A stretch of 64,000 bases of DNA from Anticarsia gemmatalis. Lineage: Eukaryota > Arthropoda > Insecta > Lepidoptera > Erebidae. Each line of letters starts with the position of its first letter. Position 1 is the first letter of the stretch. The stretch is from NCBI RefSeq assembly GCF_050436995.1, contig NC_134774.1:5004030-5068029 (forward strand), given 5' to 3'. The notes under the pieces are model-generated. The model was not told where the DNA came from and did not search any database. It saw only the letters and a list, made by a program, of their open reading frames with translations. The position numbers and the translations under genes were made by a program. Positions 20,075 to 29,641 of the stretch are shown here, piece by piece.

Positions 20075-21980
20075 TTAGCAAGGGGATTCCGCGGGGGGTT
20101 CACAGGGGCACGGGCACGGGCAGGGGCACGGGCAACTGCACGGGGACGGGCACGGCTGCTCGCAGGGGCACGGGTCACAAGGTGGGGGAGGACACGGGCA
20201 CGGCGGCTCGCAGGGGCACGGGCACGGGCACGGGCAGGGGCACGGGCATGGAGATGGGCAAGGTGATCCGCACGGAGGTGGCTGGGGCTGCAGAGAAGAT
20301 GTCGACACGCAAATCGTAGGAGGTTGAAGAGTTGGTGGCCTTGGCTGTCTTACAACAATCTGAGGTGGATTCAGAGGAGCTGGTCTTGGCTGCGTCACAC
20401 TGATAGGCGCTGGCTGGATGGGGGCCGGCTTCGGTGGCCTTACAACAATCGGTGGAGGATGGATGGGGCACAACGGAGCTGGCCTTGCTAGCACCGGTGG
20501 GGGCGTAATCGGGGCCAACGGGGGAGGCCTGACCACTATCGGCCTAGGAGTCACTGGCGGTACAGGAGGTGGTTGTACAGTAATCGCGGGTGGTGTGATG
20601 GCCGGCTGCTGTGGTGGTCTGACCAGGATCGGGGGAGGCTGGATGATCACGTCAGGAGAGGCGCTGATGAAGAATGTGCCGCCAGGAACGGCGATTTCTT
20701 GGAAACCAGCAGCTCGTAGACGTTCAGGCACACAGTTCTTTTGCAGCAGGATTTTGATGGGGCCGTCGCCGCATGTCGCTGTGGAAGAAATTGTATTTTA
20801 GTTGCTTGAATATTTTGAGGTTATGGTTATTATAAAAGCAGTGATAGATGCGTGGTATAAGTTGGTACAACGCAAGTGGTCGACGGTTCGTACAAGGCCA
20901 ATGACTTTTCCAAGTTATGTGTGTATTAGAAATAATAATCACTTGTTCCAACGGTGAAGGAAAACATCGTGATGCAACATTGCATGCCTGAGAGTTGTTT
21001 AGAACAGTTCTTGAAGGTATGCAAAGTCCCCGCACTTGGTCAGCGTGGTGGACTCAAGACCTAACTCCTCCCTCATTACGGGAGGAGACCCTTGCCCAGT
21101 AGTGGGACAGTAATGGGTTAAATTTATTATTTATTTATGATGTAGATATACTTACTTGGTGAAGGAGCGCAAGGATCACAGGGGCAGGGGCATGGTGGCG
21201 GGGGAGGGACGCAGCAGGGGGGAGGGGGGCACGGAGGGGGCGGGCACGGACAGTACTGCGGAGCAGGCGCCGCCGCCGCTGATGCTACTAGCGCTGAAAC
21301 AAACAAACATACAAACAAACTTATAAAAAGAAAGAAAGAAAATATTTTTATTTTTGCACAATTTGCTTATTATTACTTATACATCAAAAAACTAAAAAAA
21401 ACAATAAGTATTTTTTGTTAATCGTATGGTTAGTGGTCAACCTAGTGTCAAAGTTGTTTAAGCCGCAGCCATTGACATGGCTTAACGACTGTTATCTTTA
21501 TAGACAAGAACCGGGACCGACTTTTACGTGCCTTCCAAAGCACAGAGTCGCCCAGTTCTAATATCACTATGCGGTCACCCATCTTTGGAATGACCGAGTC
21601 AAGGTTTGCTTAACATTAGGCTTGCTTAAAAGTTTACCGACTGGTGAGCGCAATTGGCTATGGCAGCCTTAAATGGTAGGAATTTGAATTTAATTGTTAA
21701 ATATTCGATTTTTTTATAAATGTAAATATTAGGTCGGGGAAAAAGTCTTTTCGCATTACAGTATGTATGAACTTGTAATAAAATCTTTTCTCTAAACAAA
21801 AAGCTCGATGTTTGGGTACCTCACGAGCTCACTGAAAGAAACCTAATGAACCGTGTACTCATTGGTGATTCTTGAAGCCAAAGAGATTTTATTACAAGTT
21901 TTTCCCCGACCTAATATTTTAATTTAAAAATAAGTAATTATATATTTACCTATTATTCCCAATGCCGTTAAACGCCCCAT
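20075..21980 (-). CDS. Secreted Pro/Cys-rich repeat protein with (Cys-Pro)n tail
   Basis: Minus-strand exons: 21950-21980, 21156-21293 and 20075-20778. Both introns are GT..AG and phase 1, and the joined frame is open for 290 residues. It starts MGRLTALGII and has a signal peptide ending in an Ala-rich stretch. Exon 2 is short and CPCPPPPC-rich. Exon 3 opens with a non-repetitive stretch (TTCGDGPIKILLQKNCVP, then GFQEIAVPGG), followed by about eight units of 14-15 residues of the type PIVVRPPPLAPITPP. It ends in long CPCPCPCP runs coded by CCCGTG-type hexamers. Exon 1 matches in length (31 nt) the first exon of the gene at 10846-13687, so the two are probably paralogues. A TATA box lies 39-46 bp upstream. 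Likely an extracellular structural protein; the family is not recognised. Confidence 0.88.
20838..21118 (+). mobile_element. SINE-A in intron 2, antisense to the gene
   Basis: GCAGTGATAGATGCGTGGTA head (A box diverged), GGTTCGTACAAGG B-box region, the GGTGAAGGAAAACATCGTGA block, and CAGTAGTGGGACAGTAATGG at the 3' end. Confidence 0.8.
21422..21665 (-). mobile_element. 5S-SINE-I in intron 1
   Basis: Reverse full-length copy: TCGTATGGTTAGTGGTCAAC to GCAATTGGCTATGG, with GCGGTCACCCATCTTTGGAA. Confidence 0.75.
21729..21914 (+). mobile_element. Mini-mariner with transposase remnant, in intron 1
   Basis: TA-flanked (21727-28 and 21915-16). Left terminus TTAGGTCGGGGAAAAAGTCT, right terminus its shortened inverse. 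Frame 21813 onward reads WVPHELTERNLMNRVLI, a mariner transposase segment, so this is an internal deletion derivative of a mariner. Confidence 0.85.
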
Positions 21981-22018
21981 GTCGACAACCTTGTGTGTCT
22001 CTCCTCACTAATACCCCC

Positions 22019-22026
22019 TATTTATA
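22019..22026 (-). promoter_or_regulatory. TATA box of the Pro/Cys gene at 20075-21980
   Basis: TATAAATA on the minus strand, about 40 bp upstream of the ATG at 21980. Confidence 0.75.
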
Positions 22027-22439
22027 CCTCATACCCCCTACTATACCCCCCTACAGTCAACGTTTAAAATTAAGATAACGTTCTCGCTATAACATTACAA
22101 TCATAAGCGTAAATTGTTTTTGTAAATGTTGAATATATTTCAGTGATGCGTTTTCGCGTGGTAATTGATTTTTAAAATATGATAATATTTAGAAAAATAA
22201 TGGTAAGTTTGTAAGGGTCGTACCAAGTAGTTACTCTGGTCTCTGCCTACCCCTATGGAAAAAGGGCGTGATTTTATGCATGTATGTACATAATTACATA
22301 TGTTTGCATGAATGTATGTATGTATTTAGGAATTTGTGGCATTTACGAGAAGGTGTTTGTTTTTTTTTGTGGGGAATCTGTTTTTTTTCGATGTATCAGA
22401 ATTTGTACGCAAAAGATCGTTAGGTATTAAACTGATATT

Positions 22440-22895
22440 TAACCCTGTCTGTCCCACTGCTGGGCAAGGGTCTCCTCCCGTAATGAGGGAGGGGTTAGGC
22501 CTTGAGTCCACCACGCTGACCAAGTGCGGGGACTTTGCATACCTTCAAGAACTGTTCTAAACAACTCTCAGGCATGCAAGGTTGCATCACGATGTTTTCA
22601 TTCACCGTTGGAACAAGGGATAATCTTATGTATATATAAAATTTCCATGTCACAATATGAGTTCCTGTACTACTCCGAAACGGCTTGAGTCTTGACTGAC
22701 TCTCATGAAAATTTGTGAGCATATTGAGTAGGTCTGAGAATCGGTAACATCTACTTTACATACTCCTAAGTGACACTATTTTTTTTAAATTTATATGGCA
22801 AAACAACATTTGCTAACACACATGGAAAAGTCATTGTTACGTTGCCTCGGGTTCCCTTTAACCACTTTCGTGGGAGGTACCACATGATACCATAG
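22440..22895 (-). mobile_element. SINE-A split by Hel-C
   Basis: 22440-22625 and 22812-22895 are the two halves of one reverse SINE-A. The break is at the same point (TAATACACAC) as in the 6.9-kb and 40.9-kb copies. Confidence 0.7.
22630..22811 (+). mobile_element. Hel-C repeat inside SINE-A
   Basis: TCACAATATGAGTTCCTGTA, CTCCGAAACGGCTTGAGTCT, GTGAGCATATTGAGTAGGTC and ATATGGCAAAACAACATTTG in family order. Confidence 0.65.
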
Positions 22896-23115
22896 TTTAA
22901 TTTTCCCAATTTCTTCCTTTCTTTTAAATTATGATAGCACTAAGTTTATGTGACTCAAGGCTTAACCTCTCTCCCTCGTTTGGGAAGAGACTCCTGCAAT
23001 GAGACAAAATTGAGTGATAAAAAAACGCACAAAGTTTAGGTCAAAAAAGTACTGGTTCAAATCAATTATATCTGTATCTTTATTTCATTGAAGCATATAT
23101 AAATATAGTTGGTAG

Positions 23116-23123
23116 TATATAAG
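23116..23123 (+). promoter_or_regulatory. TATA box of the small Cys/Pro gene
   Basis: TATATAAG 43 bp upstream of the ATG at 23159. ACTGTCAGC near 23147-23155 is a plausible arthropod initiator. Confidence 0.72.
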
Positions 23124-23158
23124 TGAGTACAATTGTGAAGAGTGGTACTGTCAGCGCA

Positions 23159-24321
23159 ATGGCTTTGAAGGCACTAGTAGTTCTTGGTGAGTACCTTTCT
23201 TTATTTTAAGACTTCCGCACTAAGAATTGCTCTTGTGTCGCGGGGACTTTTACAAACATAAAAATAACGGACAGACCCGAAATGACTATTTGTGAATCGC
23301 ACATATAATTGTTCCGTTTTAGAATCGAACCAACGATCTCCCGACGCTATGGTAGTGGCGTGACCACTTTAACCACTGCGCCATGGCAGTCATTTACCTC
23401 AAATACAGTCAACTTTGGCGTCTTAACTTTGTCATGATAAATATGTATCTTTTTGGATTTAATTTTGAGTCCAAAATTGTTAGGAAACTTTCAGGATTTG
23501 TTATGAAATCATTAAAACTAATTTAGAAGGTCGCCAAGCCGTACTTTTGTAATAATCAGTACCAGAAGTCTACAATTTAGAAGATAAAGGAAGACTGACA
23601 GCAAACCACAGGAACCGACTAGAAACTATCAATTATTGACTGTGTGGCGCAGTGGTTAAGGTCGCCACGCCGCTACCATTGCGTCAGGAGGTCGTCGGTT
23701 CCATTGCCACGCGGAACAATTATTTGTGCGATCCACAAATAATTCTTTCAGGTCCGGTTGTACTTCGTGTCCGTTGTTTGTATGTTTGTAAAAGTATCCG
23801 CGACACAAGAGCAATTCTAAGTGCAGGAGTTGTCTTTAAAAAAACAGCTAATGCTCGAAAACCAGTAATATTCCTTGTAATGAGATAACTGATAAATATT
23901 ATGTTAGTTGTGTAGGTCTGATAGACAGTCGCTACATATACAATACTGGTATTCAGCGGCATCCGTTGACTGGAGGCCGACTACAACATAGTTGGAATAC
24001 TTAGTGCGGGAGTTGAGTTTTTATTGAGAAGAGAATGCTAATGTCTAAATTCTTGCAGCACTCATCACGTACACGGCTGCGGCGCCGTGGCGGTGTTACA
24101 CCACCTGCGATGGCAGCACCGTCTGCTTCGGCGAGCAGGGGGCGCCTTGCATCAGTCCCCCGCAGATCTGTCTGTCTAGACCGTGCCCCCCATGCAATGG
24201 CCCAGCCACAGTCTACACCCCCTGCCAGTGCCCCTCGCCGTGCCCCCCACCTCCGTGCCCCCCTCCCCCGTGCCCTCCACCCCCGTGCCCCTGCCCATGC
24301 CCCCCTCCGCCCTGCTATTAA
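23159..24321 (+). CDS. Small secreted Cys/Pro-rich protein, 96 residues
   Basis: Two coding exons, 23159-23186 (28 nt, phase 1) and 24059-24321, with donor GTGAGT and acceptor TTGCAG. The protein has a signal peptide, MALKALVVLALITYTAAA, then a cysteine-bearing region (PWRCYTTCDGSTVCFGEQ, GAPCISPPQICLSRPC), and a tail of CPPPPC repeats ending CPCPCPPPPCY. The first exon has the same length and a similar start (MALKALVV against MAAKALVL) to the Gly/Leu-rich gene at 7424, so the two probably share origin. The exon 2 frame is open but begins without an ATG, so longer overlapping frames in 24001-24357 hide it. A polyadenylation signal follows at 24357. Two SINE-B copies and a 5S-SINE-II tail fill the intron. 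Probably a cross-linked extracellular protein; family unknown. Confidence 0.88.
23208..23391 (-). mobile_element. SINE-B in intron
   Basis: Reverse copy, CTTCCGCACTAAGAATTGCT to ACTGCGCCATGGCAGTCA. It starts about 20 bp after the exon 1 donor. Confidence 0.78.
23637..23850 (+). mobile_element. SINE-B in the same intron, opposite orientation
   Basis: GACTGTGTGGCGCAGTGGTT head, GTCGGTTCCATTGCC (mutated B box), full body. With the copy at 23208 it forms an inverted pair about 250 bp apart. Confidence 0.78.
23893..23995 (+). mobile_element. 5S-SINE-II tail
   Basis: AGGTCTGATAGACAGTCGCT, TACAATACTGGTATTCAGCG and CCGACTACAACATAGTTGGA. It lies 64 bp before the exon 2 acceptor. Confidence 0.7.
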
Positions 24322-24356
24322 ATGACGTTGCAAAAAAATCTGGATGAAATTGGTCA

Positions 24357-24362
24357 ATAAAT
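24357..24362 (+). promoter_or_regulatory. Polyadenylation signal AATAAA
   Basis: 36 bp after the stop codon of the small Cys/Pro gene. Confidence 0.7.
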
Positions 24363-24514
24363 TTACATTTTTCGGTCTGATGATGATTTTTTGATTGAAA
24401 CTTTTGAGAAATTAAAATTTATGTTTTGGTATCTAATATATGGTTATTTTTTTATTTTACTTTTTTATGTTTTCTTTAGTGTGAAAAGTCGCTTTATAGA
24501 AATTGAGTAGAGCT

Positions 24515-24632
24515 TCACCGGTATGTAAAAAGTCGGTCCCGGTTGTTGTCAATTAAGATAACAGTCGTTAAGCCACATCAAAGATTTTTTAATTATGAAC
24601 AACTTTGACATTATTACATTAATTATACGATG
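24515..24632 (+). mobile_element. 5S-SINE-I tail
   Basis: CCGGTATGTAAAAAGTCGGT, TTGTTGTCAATTAAGATAAC and GTCGTTAAGCCACATCAAAG. The head is missing. Confidence 0.65.
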
Positions 24633-24637
24633 ATATA

Positions 24638-24848
24638 TTATGTCGGGGAAAAAGTCTTTTCACATTATAGTATGTAGGAACTTGTAATAAAATCTCTTTG
24701 GCTTCAAGAATCACAAATGAGTACACGGTTCATTAGGTTTCTTTCAGTGAGCTCGTGAGGTACAATATCGAGCTTTTTTGTGTAGAGAAAAGATTTTATT
24801 ACAAGTTCATACATACTATAATGCGAAAAGACTTTTTCCCCGACCTAA
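24638..24848 (-). mobile_element. Mini-mariner, copy 2
   Basis: TA-flanked, TTATGTCGGGGAAAAAGTCT to CTTTTTCCCCGACCTAA. Inside is the reverse of the same transposase segment (GTTCATTAGGTTTCTTTCAG). Confidence 0.85.
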
Positions 24849-24887
24849 TATATAACCATTATTTACCACTGTTGAAAATAAGTGTTC

Positions 24888-25112
24888 TCTTGAAATGAGA
24901 GAGGTGTTAAGCCTTGAGTCCACCAAGAGCTTTTGGGGAGTTTGCATACCTTTAAGAAATGCGATAAACAACTCTCAGGCATGCAAGGTTGCATCACGAT
25001 GTTTTCCTTCACCGTTGGAACAAGTGATAGTTATTTCTAATACACACATAACTTGGAAAAGTCATTGGTGTGTTGCCTCGGGTTCGAACTGTCTACCACT
25101 TACGCCATTAAG
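24888..25112 (-). mobile_element. SINE-A
   Basis: Reverse copy with a degenerate 3' end; it keeps CATGCAAGGTTGCATCACGA and CACACATAACTTGGAAAAGT. Confidence 0.75.
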
Positions 25113-25169
25113 CTATCATTGGCTGTTAACGATAAATTATTGAACAGAAATATTCAGGCGGGCTATGAC

Positions 25170-25310
25170 GTATCTCAGTTCACAACTATTTGAAAACCAC
25201 TATGCTGTACATTGTTTTTTCTCTTAGATTATAGTGATTAACACGTTACGTCAAAGCAGCAATGTACTGAATAGTGACCATCAATTTGACGTACACTAGT
25301 ACTCAACTAA
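25170..25310. repeat. Inverted copy of the 18275 repeat
   Basis: GAAAACCACTATGCTGTACA, GATTAACACGTTACGTCAAA and GACCATCAATTTGACGTACA are reverse complements of 18275-18420. Confidence 0.65.
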
Positions 25311-25311
25311 G

Positions 25312-25545
25312 ATACTTAACGATCAGTGGGTGAAGCAACCGTTGGCGCGGTCATTCCATAGATGGGTGACCGCATAGTGATATTAGAACTAGACGTCTTA
25401 ACTTAGAGCGTCTCCGTGCTTCGGAGGGCACGGAAATAGTCGGCCCCGGTTGTTGTCAATTAAGATAACAGTCGTTAAGCCACGTCAAAGGCTTGGCTTG
25501 AACAACTTTGACACTAGGTTGGCCACTAACCATACGATAGAATAG
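25312..25545 (+). mobile_element. 5S-SINE-I
   Basis: AAGATACTTAACGATCAGTG, GCGCGGTCATTCCATAGATG, GGTGACCGCATAG and the terminal CCACTAACCATACGA. Confidence 0.75.
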
Positions 25546-25757
25546 AAAACTAAGATATGTGATATTCTGGTTGTAAATCATTTAGATTTCATATTCCGAC
25601 ATAAACATTTGTCTAATAAATAGTTTGTAAGTACTTTACATAGATAAGCAGGAATTTTACAATTTATGCAGTCATTCAGCCGTATTGCGTGTGAGCTTGT
25701 AAAGTTGTTGAATTGTTAACATACCATACTGCGAAATGCATACCATATCTATACTAA

Positions 25758-25857
25758 TCTATACTAATATTATAAAGCTGAAGAGTTTGTTTGTTTGAAC
25801 GCGCTAATCTCAGGAACTACTGGTCCGATTTCAAAAATTCTTTCAGTGTGAGATAGT
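25758..25857 (+). mobile_element. Hel-A 5' fragment
   Basis: TCTATACTAATATTATAAAG start, GAACGCGCTAATCTCAGGAA, then broken at GAGATAGTC by the LTR-like block that follows. Confidence 0.7.
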
Positions 25858-25859
25858 CT

Positions 25860-26212
25860 TGTAGCGGCTCGCTACATACAGCGACATCTACTGGAACCAG
25901 CGCGCAACCAACCATCACGCGCAGTGTGACTGACGTCACAAGTCCTGAATCGCGCTATCGAAGTTTGCACTGCAACTGACTATATATACAAGTTCCCGAC
26001 TACAACAGTCGGGCAGCCTAGGCCCACCAGGCATGATCACCTCGCCTGCTCGGAGGATCCTCCCTTTGGTTGGAAAAACACTATCAACTCGTTCCTCCAC
26101 AGTCTATTTTTCGAACGTTATTATTTTTGTAAAAGTGCGCTTCTCGCCATCAAACGTCAAACTTTGGGGAGTTTACTTGCAAAGGACACTAACTGTAATG
26201 TTTGTTTGTACA
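25860..26212 (+). mobile_element. Solo-LTR-like block
   Basis: Begins TGTAGCG GCT CGCTACA, has a TATATATA at 25981 followed by CGACTACAACAGTCGGGCAG, and ends TGTTTGTTTGTACA before AAATAAATAAATAAAA. TGT...ACA ends with an internal TATA suit an LTR, but I find no target duplication. Confidence 0.4.
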
Positions 26213-26271
26213 AAATAAATAAATAAAAATCTGTAATTGGACAGATCCATAGATAAAGATAAAAGGGTATC

Positions 26272-26624
26272 ATCATCAGTGTAGTCTTTCTTCCAACTAT
26301 GTTGTAGTCGGCTTCCAGTCTCACCGGATGCAGCTGAATACCAGTATTGTACATGCAGCGACTGTCTATCAGACCTCCACAACACAGTTACCTGACTTAT
26401 AACATGATACTAAGTAAGACTGGTAGTTAGGATTTCAAGCTTCTGACTACTGGTAACGACTGTCAAAGATCTTCGAAAATGACACAATTAAACGTGCCTT
26501 TCGAAACACAGAGCTACTCGATATGTATAATACGGCCACCCATCCACAGACCAACCTTGTTAAGCGTAGCTTAACTTCAGTAATCGATCCGTGCGGCTGT
26601 TGTTAACTAAGCCACGAGGGCGTA
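26272..26624 (-). mobile_element. 5S-SINE-II, full length (reference copy)
   Basis: Reverse strand from TCTTTCTTCCAACTATGTTG to GCTGTTGTTAACTAAGCCAC. The head holds TAACTTCAGTAATCGATCC and GGCCACCCATCCACAGA, resembling 5S rRNA box A and box C in order. About 350 bp. Confidence 0.78.
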
Positions 26625-26647
26625 ACAGTAATAAATAAAACAACAAA

Positions 26648-27718
26648 TTAATTTTGCGAAGTTCTCATCATACTGTTAAAGAAGTTCAGTGGTAGTTGCA
26701 GCGGTAGTGAGAGGAAGGAGAGCGGGTTCTGTGCTTGGTCTGGAATGCTGGTGGAACCCTCCGTGGAAGACTGAGGCCTGCACGATACTGATGATAGGAG
26801 GACTGTGAAAAAAAAAAGAAAAAATAATGTTCGTTTGTTTCGTCGCAAATATCTCAAGAACTGCTGATTCGGTATGGAAAATTAGTTTTGTTTTCATACA
26901 TTTGCTGTCATTTTATATTGATACAGATATTTTTACTGACACTTAAATTTTATGTCAGACTTTTAATTATTTGATTTCTAAGTTTTTGAAACGAAATCGC
27001 AACATTGATCACTAGCGCAACTTGAGATTATTTTTGAGTAATTCAAAACACTTTTTTATCAAAGGAAACTATGTTTAGTGAGATTGTACTATATAAACTA
27101 GTACAACAATTATGATAAAATCTTACACAGTAGTAGATTATTTTATGAGAAAGGACGTTATTTTAAGAAGCAAATAAAAACTGTATGTTTGTCTCGAGCA
27201 ACTCAAATGCTGATCTGATTTAGGTAGAATTAAACGGTTAAACAGACTTTACATACTTATAATATAAAATTACATAAGCTAAATTCTATCTCTCTTTCTA
27301 TCTCGAAATTTTGGTAGAATTATAGGTTTCTATAGTCCAATATTATATTTCATGACTCGCGCAACTTCGCTTGCGTCACATAAGACAGAATGGGTCATAT
27401 TTTCCCCCGTTTTTGTAACATTTTTCGTTGCTACTCCGCTCCTAATGGTCGTAGCGTGATGTTATATAGCTTAAAGCCTTCTTCATTAAATGGTCTATTC
27501 AACACAAAAATATTTTTTTAATGCTTGAGTTCCTGAGATTAGCGCGTTCAAACAAACAAACTCTTCAGCTTAATTATATTAGTTTAAATAAGACTACTTT
27601 TTAAAAAACAAGACTTTCCACTAACTTGTCAGACTATATGTTGACATAATAATAAATTATATAAGTAAAACATACCTGCTATGACACATAGTACAAAAAT
27701 AACTTTGATTTTGTGCAT
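26648..27718 (-). CDS. Small secreted peptide precursor, 65 residues
   Basis: Minus-strand exons 27676-27718 (43 nt, phase 1) and 26648-26802, with donor GTATGT and a strong acceptor (long T run, then CACAG). The frame is open for 65 residues. The first 22 or so are a clear signal peptide (MHKIKVIFVLCVIAVLLSS), so about 43 residues are secreted. The mature part is Ser/Thr/Pro-rich and then leucine-rich (PLSFLSLPLQLPLNFF), ending MMRTSQN. It has one cysteine, at the signal-peptide end. An upstream in-frame Met exists, but the signal peptide is best explained by this start. The intron holds a Hel-A. Same design as the neighbouring matrix genes: small phase-1 first exon inside the signal peptide. 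Function unknown. Confidence 0.75.
27351..27586 (-). mobile_element. Hel-A in intron
   Basis: ATGACTCGCGCAACTTCGCT to AGCTTAATTATATTAG, a diverged minus copy. Confidence 0.7.
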
Positions 27719-27920
27719 CTTGTACGTGTTTTCTCCGCACCGGTTGATATTATTTTGATAAAATCTCTCTACTAAACTTATATTATAGAATTTAATATAG
27801 TTTATGTTAACACTGTAGAATCGATTTGTTTTGTTTTCATGCTTCATTAAGAATATATTTTAAACTAGTTTTTTAACGCGGCTTTACTCGCGTATAAAAT
27901 TCAACTCATATTAAAGAAAG

Positions 27921-28205
27921 CAGTGATAGCCGAGTGGTATAAGTTGGTACCACGCAAGTGGTTGACGGTTCGGACAAGGCAACACACCAATGACTTTTCC
28001 AAGTTATGTGTGTATGAGAAAAAAATATCACTTGTTCCAACGGTGAAGGAAAACATCGTGATGCAACCTTGCATGCCTGAGAGTTGTTTAGAACAGTTCT
28101 TGAAGGTATGCAAAGTCCCCGCACTTGGTCAGCGTGGTGGACTCAAGGCTAACCCCTTCCCCTCGTTTCGGCGGAGACTCTTGCCCTGCAGTGGTACAGT
28201 AATGG
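27921..28205 (+). mobile_element. SINE-A, full length
   Basis: A box TAGCCGAGTGG, B-box region GACGGTTCGGACAAGG (mutated), then the complete body and 3' end. Confidence 0.82.
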
Positions 28206-28212
28206 TTTAAAA

Positions 28213-28340
28213 AAAATGTCCCACTGCTAGGTAAGGGTCTCCACCCAAATGAGGGAGGGGTTAGGCCTTGAGTTCACCGCGCAAGCCAAGTGCGGGTTGG
28301 GGACTTTGCATACCTTCAAGAAATGTGTTAAAGAACTCTC
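28213..28340 (-). mobile_element. SINE-A 3' part, inverted next to the previous copy
   Basis: GTCCCACTGCTAGGTAAGGG, CTTGAGTTCACCGCG and GGGACTTTGCATACCTTCAA. It faces the 27921 copy tail to tail. Confidence 0.75.
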
Positions 28341-28359
28341 AAGTAGAACGTTTTAGGGG

Positions 28360-28600
28360 TTTTGGTAGGTTAAATTGTGAGTCCCGGCTGTCATTTTCAA
28401 AGATCTTTGTCAGTCGTTAACAGTAGTCAGAAGCTTGAAAGTCTGGCAACCAGTCTTAGTATCGTGTTATAAGTCAGGTAACTGTGTTGTGTAGGTCTGA
28501 TAGACAGTCGCTGCATGTATAATACTGGTATTCAGCTGCATCCGATGAGACTGGAAGCCGACTACAACATAGTTGGAAGAAAGGCTAGACTGATGATGAG
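28360..28600 (+). mobile_element. 5S-SINE-II tail
   Basis: GTGAGTCCCGGCTGTCATTT to GAAGAAAGGCTAGACTGATG, without the 5S-like head. Confidence 0.75.
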
Positions 28601-28846
28601 GTTTATATTAAAATTGCTTTAATAGATAAACAGAAATACTCTCGCATTTATAATGTTAGTAAGTATGAAAAATTTAATATTTTATTATAATACTAGCAGT
28701 GTGACAAAATATTTTAAAATCTTTGAGATAACAGGTATTTTTATTAAAATGACGCAACTCTTACGTTTAAGCGTATCTTATTTTAAAATTGTATTTACAA
28801 TCTTTACATCATGTTATCCCCGAAGGTGTAAGCAGAGAAATTTCAG

Positions 28847-29096
28847 CTGCACGTTTGTCGCAGTGGTTAACGTGGTCACCTCGCCGCAATAACCGTAGCG
28901 CCGCGTGTGGTGACTTCCACCCGGGACAGATATTAGTGTGATGAGCACGAGTATCTGTTCTGACCTTGTTAATGTATCTATATAAGTATGTATTTACAAG
29001 TATATAAGTATGTTTATCAGTTATTTGGTTACAGTACAAGCTCTGCTTAGTTTGTAATCAAATGACCGTGTGTGAGTTGTCCAATGATATTTATTT
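28847..29096 (+). mobile_element. SINE-C
   Basis: GCACGTTTGTCGCAGTGGTT head, CGCGTGTGGTGACTTCCACC (B box damaged), TGATGAGCACGAGTATCTGT, end GTCCAATGATATTTATTTAT. Confidence 0.78.
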
Positions 29097-29412
29097 ATTA
29101 TAATTTGAATGTAAGTAATCGCTTTTTTCTCCAACTTGTATCTTCATCTTAGTTAAGGCATTTCGTCGTAATTTACCTCTTAACGCCTCTAAAGTCTTTA
29201 CTTTTATTGCTCATTGCTCAAGCGAAAGACGATTATATTTAAAACTGTGTTTTATTTTAAAGGTTAACGATCAAAATTATACTTCTGAAGAGAGTGTTGT
29301 ATGCGCAGTTCGCGGCTGGAGGTATACAACATACAGAATGTATAACATCAGTGACTCGGCTTATACAGCTGACGGTGACCTGTTTGATACAGATAGATAC
29401 TTTATTTTACTT

Positions 29413-29584
29413 TATTTACCCTACCCGTGTAAATCCCGATCCGGGATAAAAAGTAACCTATGTGTTATTCTGGGTCTTCAGCTACCTGTATACCAAATTT
29501 CATCGTTATCGGTTCAGTAGTATTTGTGTGAAAAGGTAACAAACATACATACTTGCAAACTTTCGCATTTATAACATTAGTAGG
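29413..29584 (-). mobile_element. Hel-D, minus strand
   Basis: TACCCGTGTAAATCCCGATC, GTGTTATTCTGGGTCTTCAG and ATTTATAACATTAGTAGGA. 29097-29412 upstream holds no gene; it has a conserved ACAGCTGACGGTGACCTGTT piece also seen at 2970. Confidence 0.7.
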
Positions 29585-29641
29585 ATAATCTAGAAAAATC
29601 TTGTATACTAAGGCTCTCTCTCTCCTAAGATTTACTATCTA

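Noticed and set aside
20418..20801. Plus-strand Gly-rich open frame of 127 codons
   Set aside because: Antisense of the PPPIVVRPP repeat exon. The sense frame has signal peptide, splice sites and TATA box.
24001..24357. Open frames of 118 (minus) and 96 (plus) codons
   Set aside because: Shadows of exon 2 of the small Cys/Pro gene; Arg/Ala-rich composition is a by-product of GC-rich repeats.
25860..26212. Complete LTR retrotransposon
   Set aside because: A single LTR-like block with no second LTR, primer-binding site or coding region; recorded only as solo-LTR-like.
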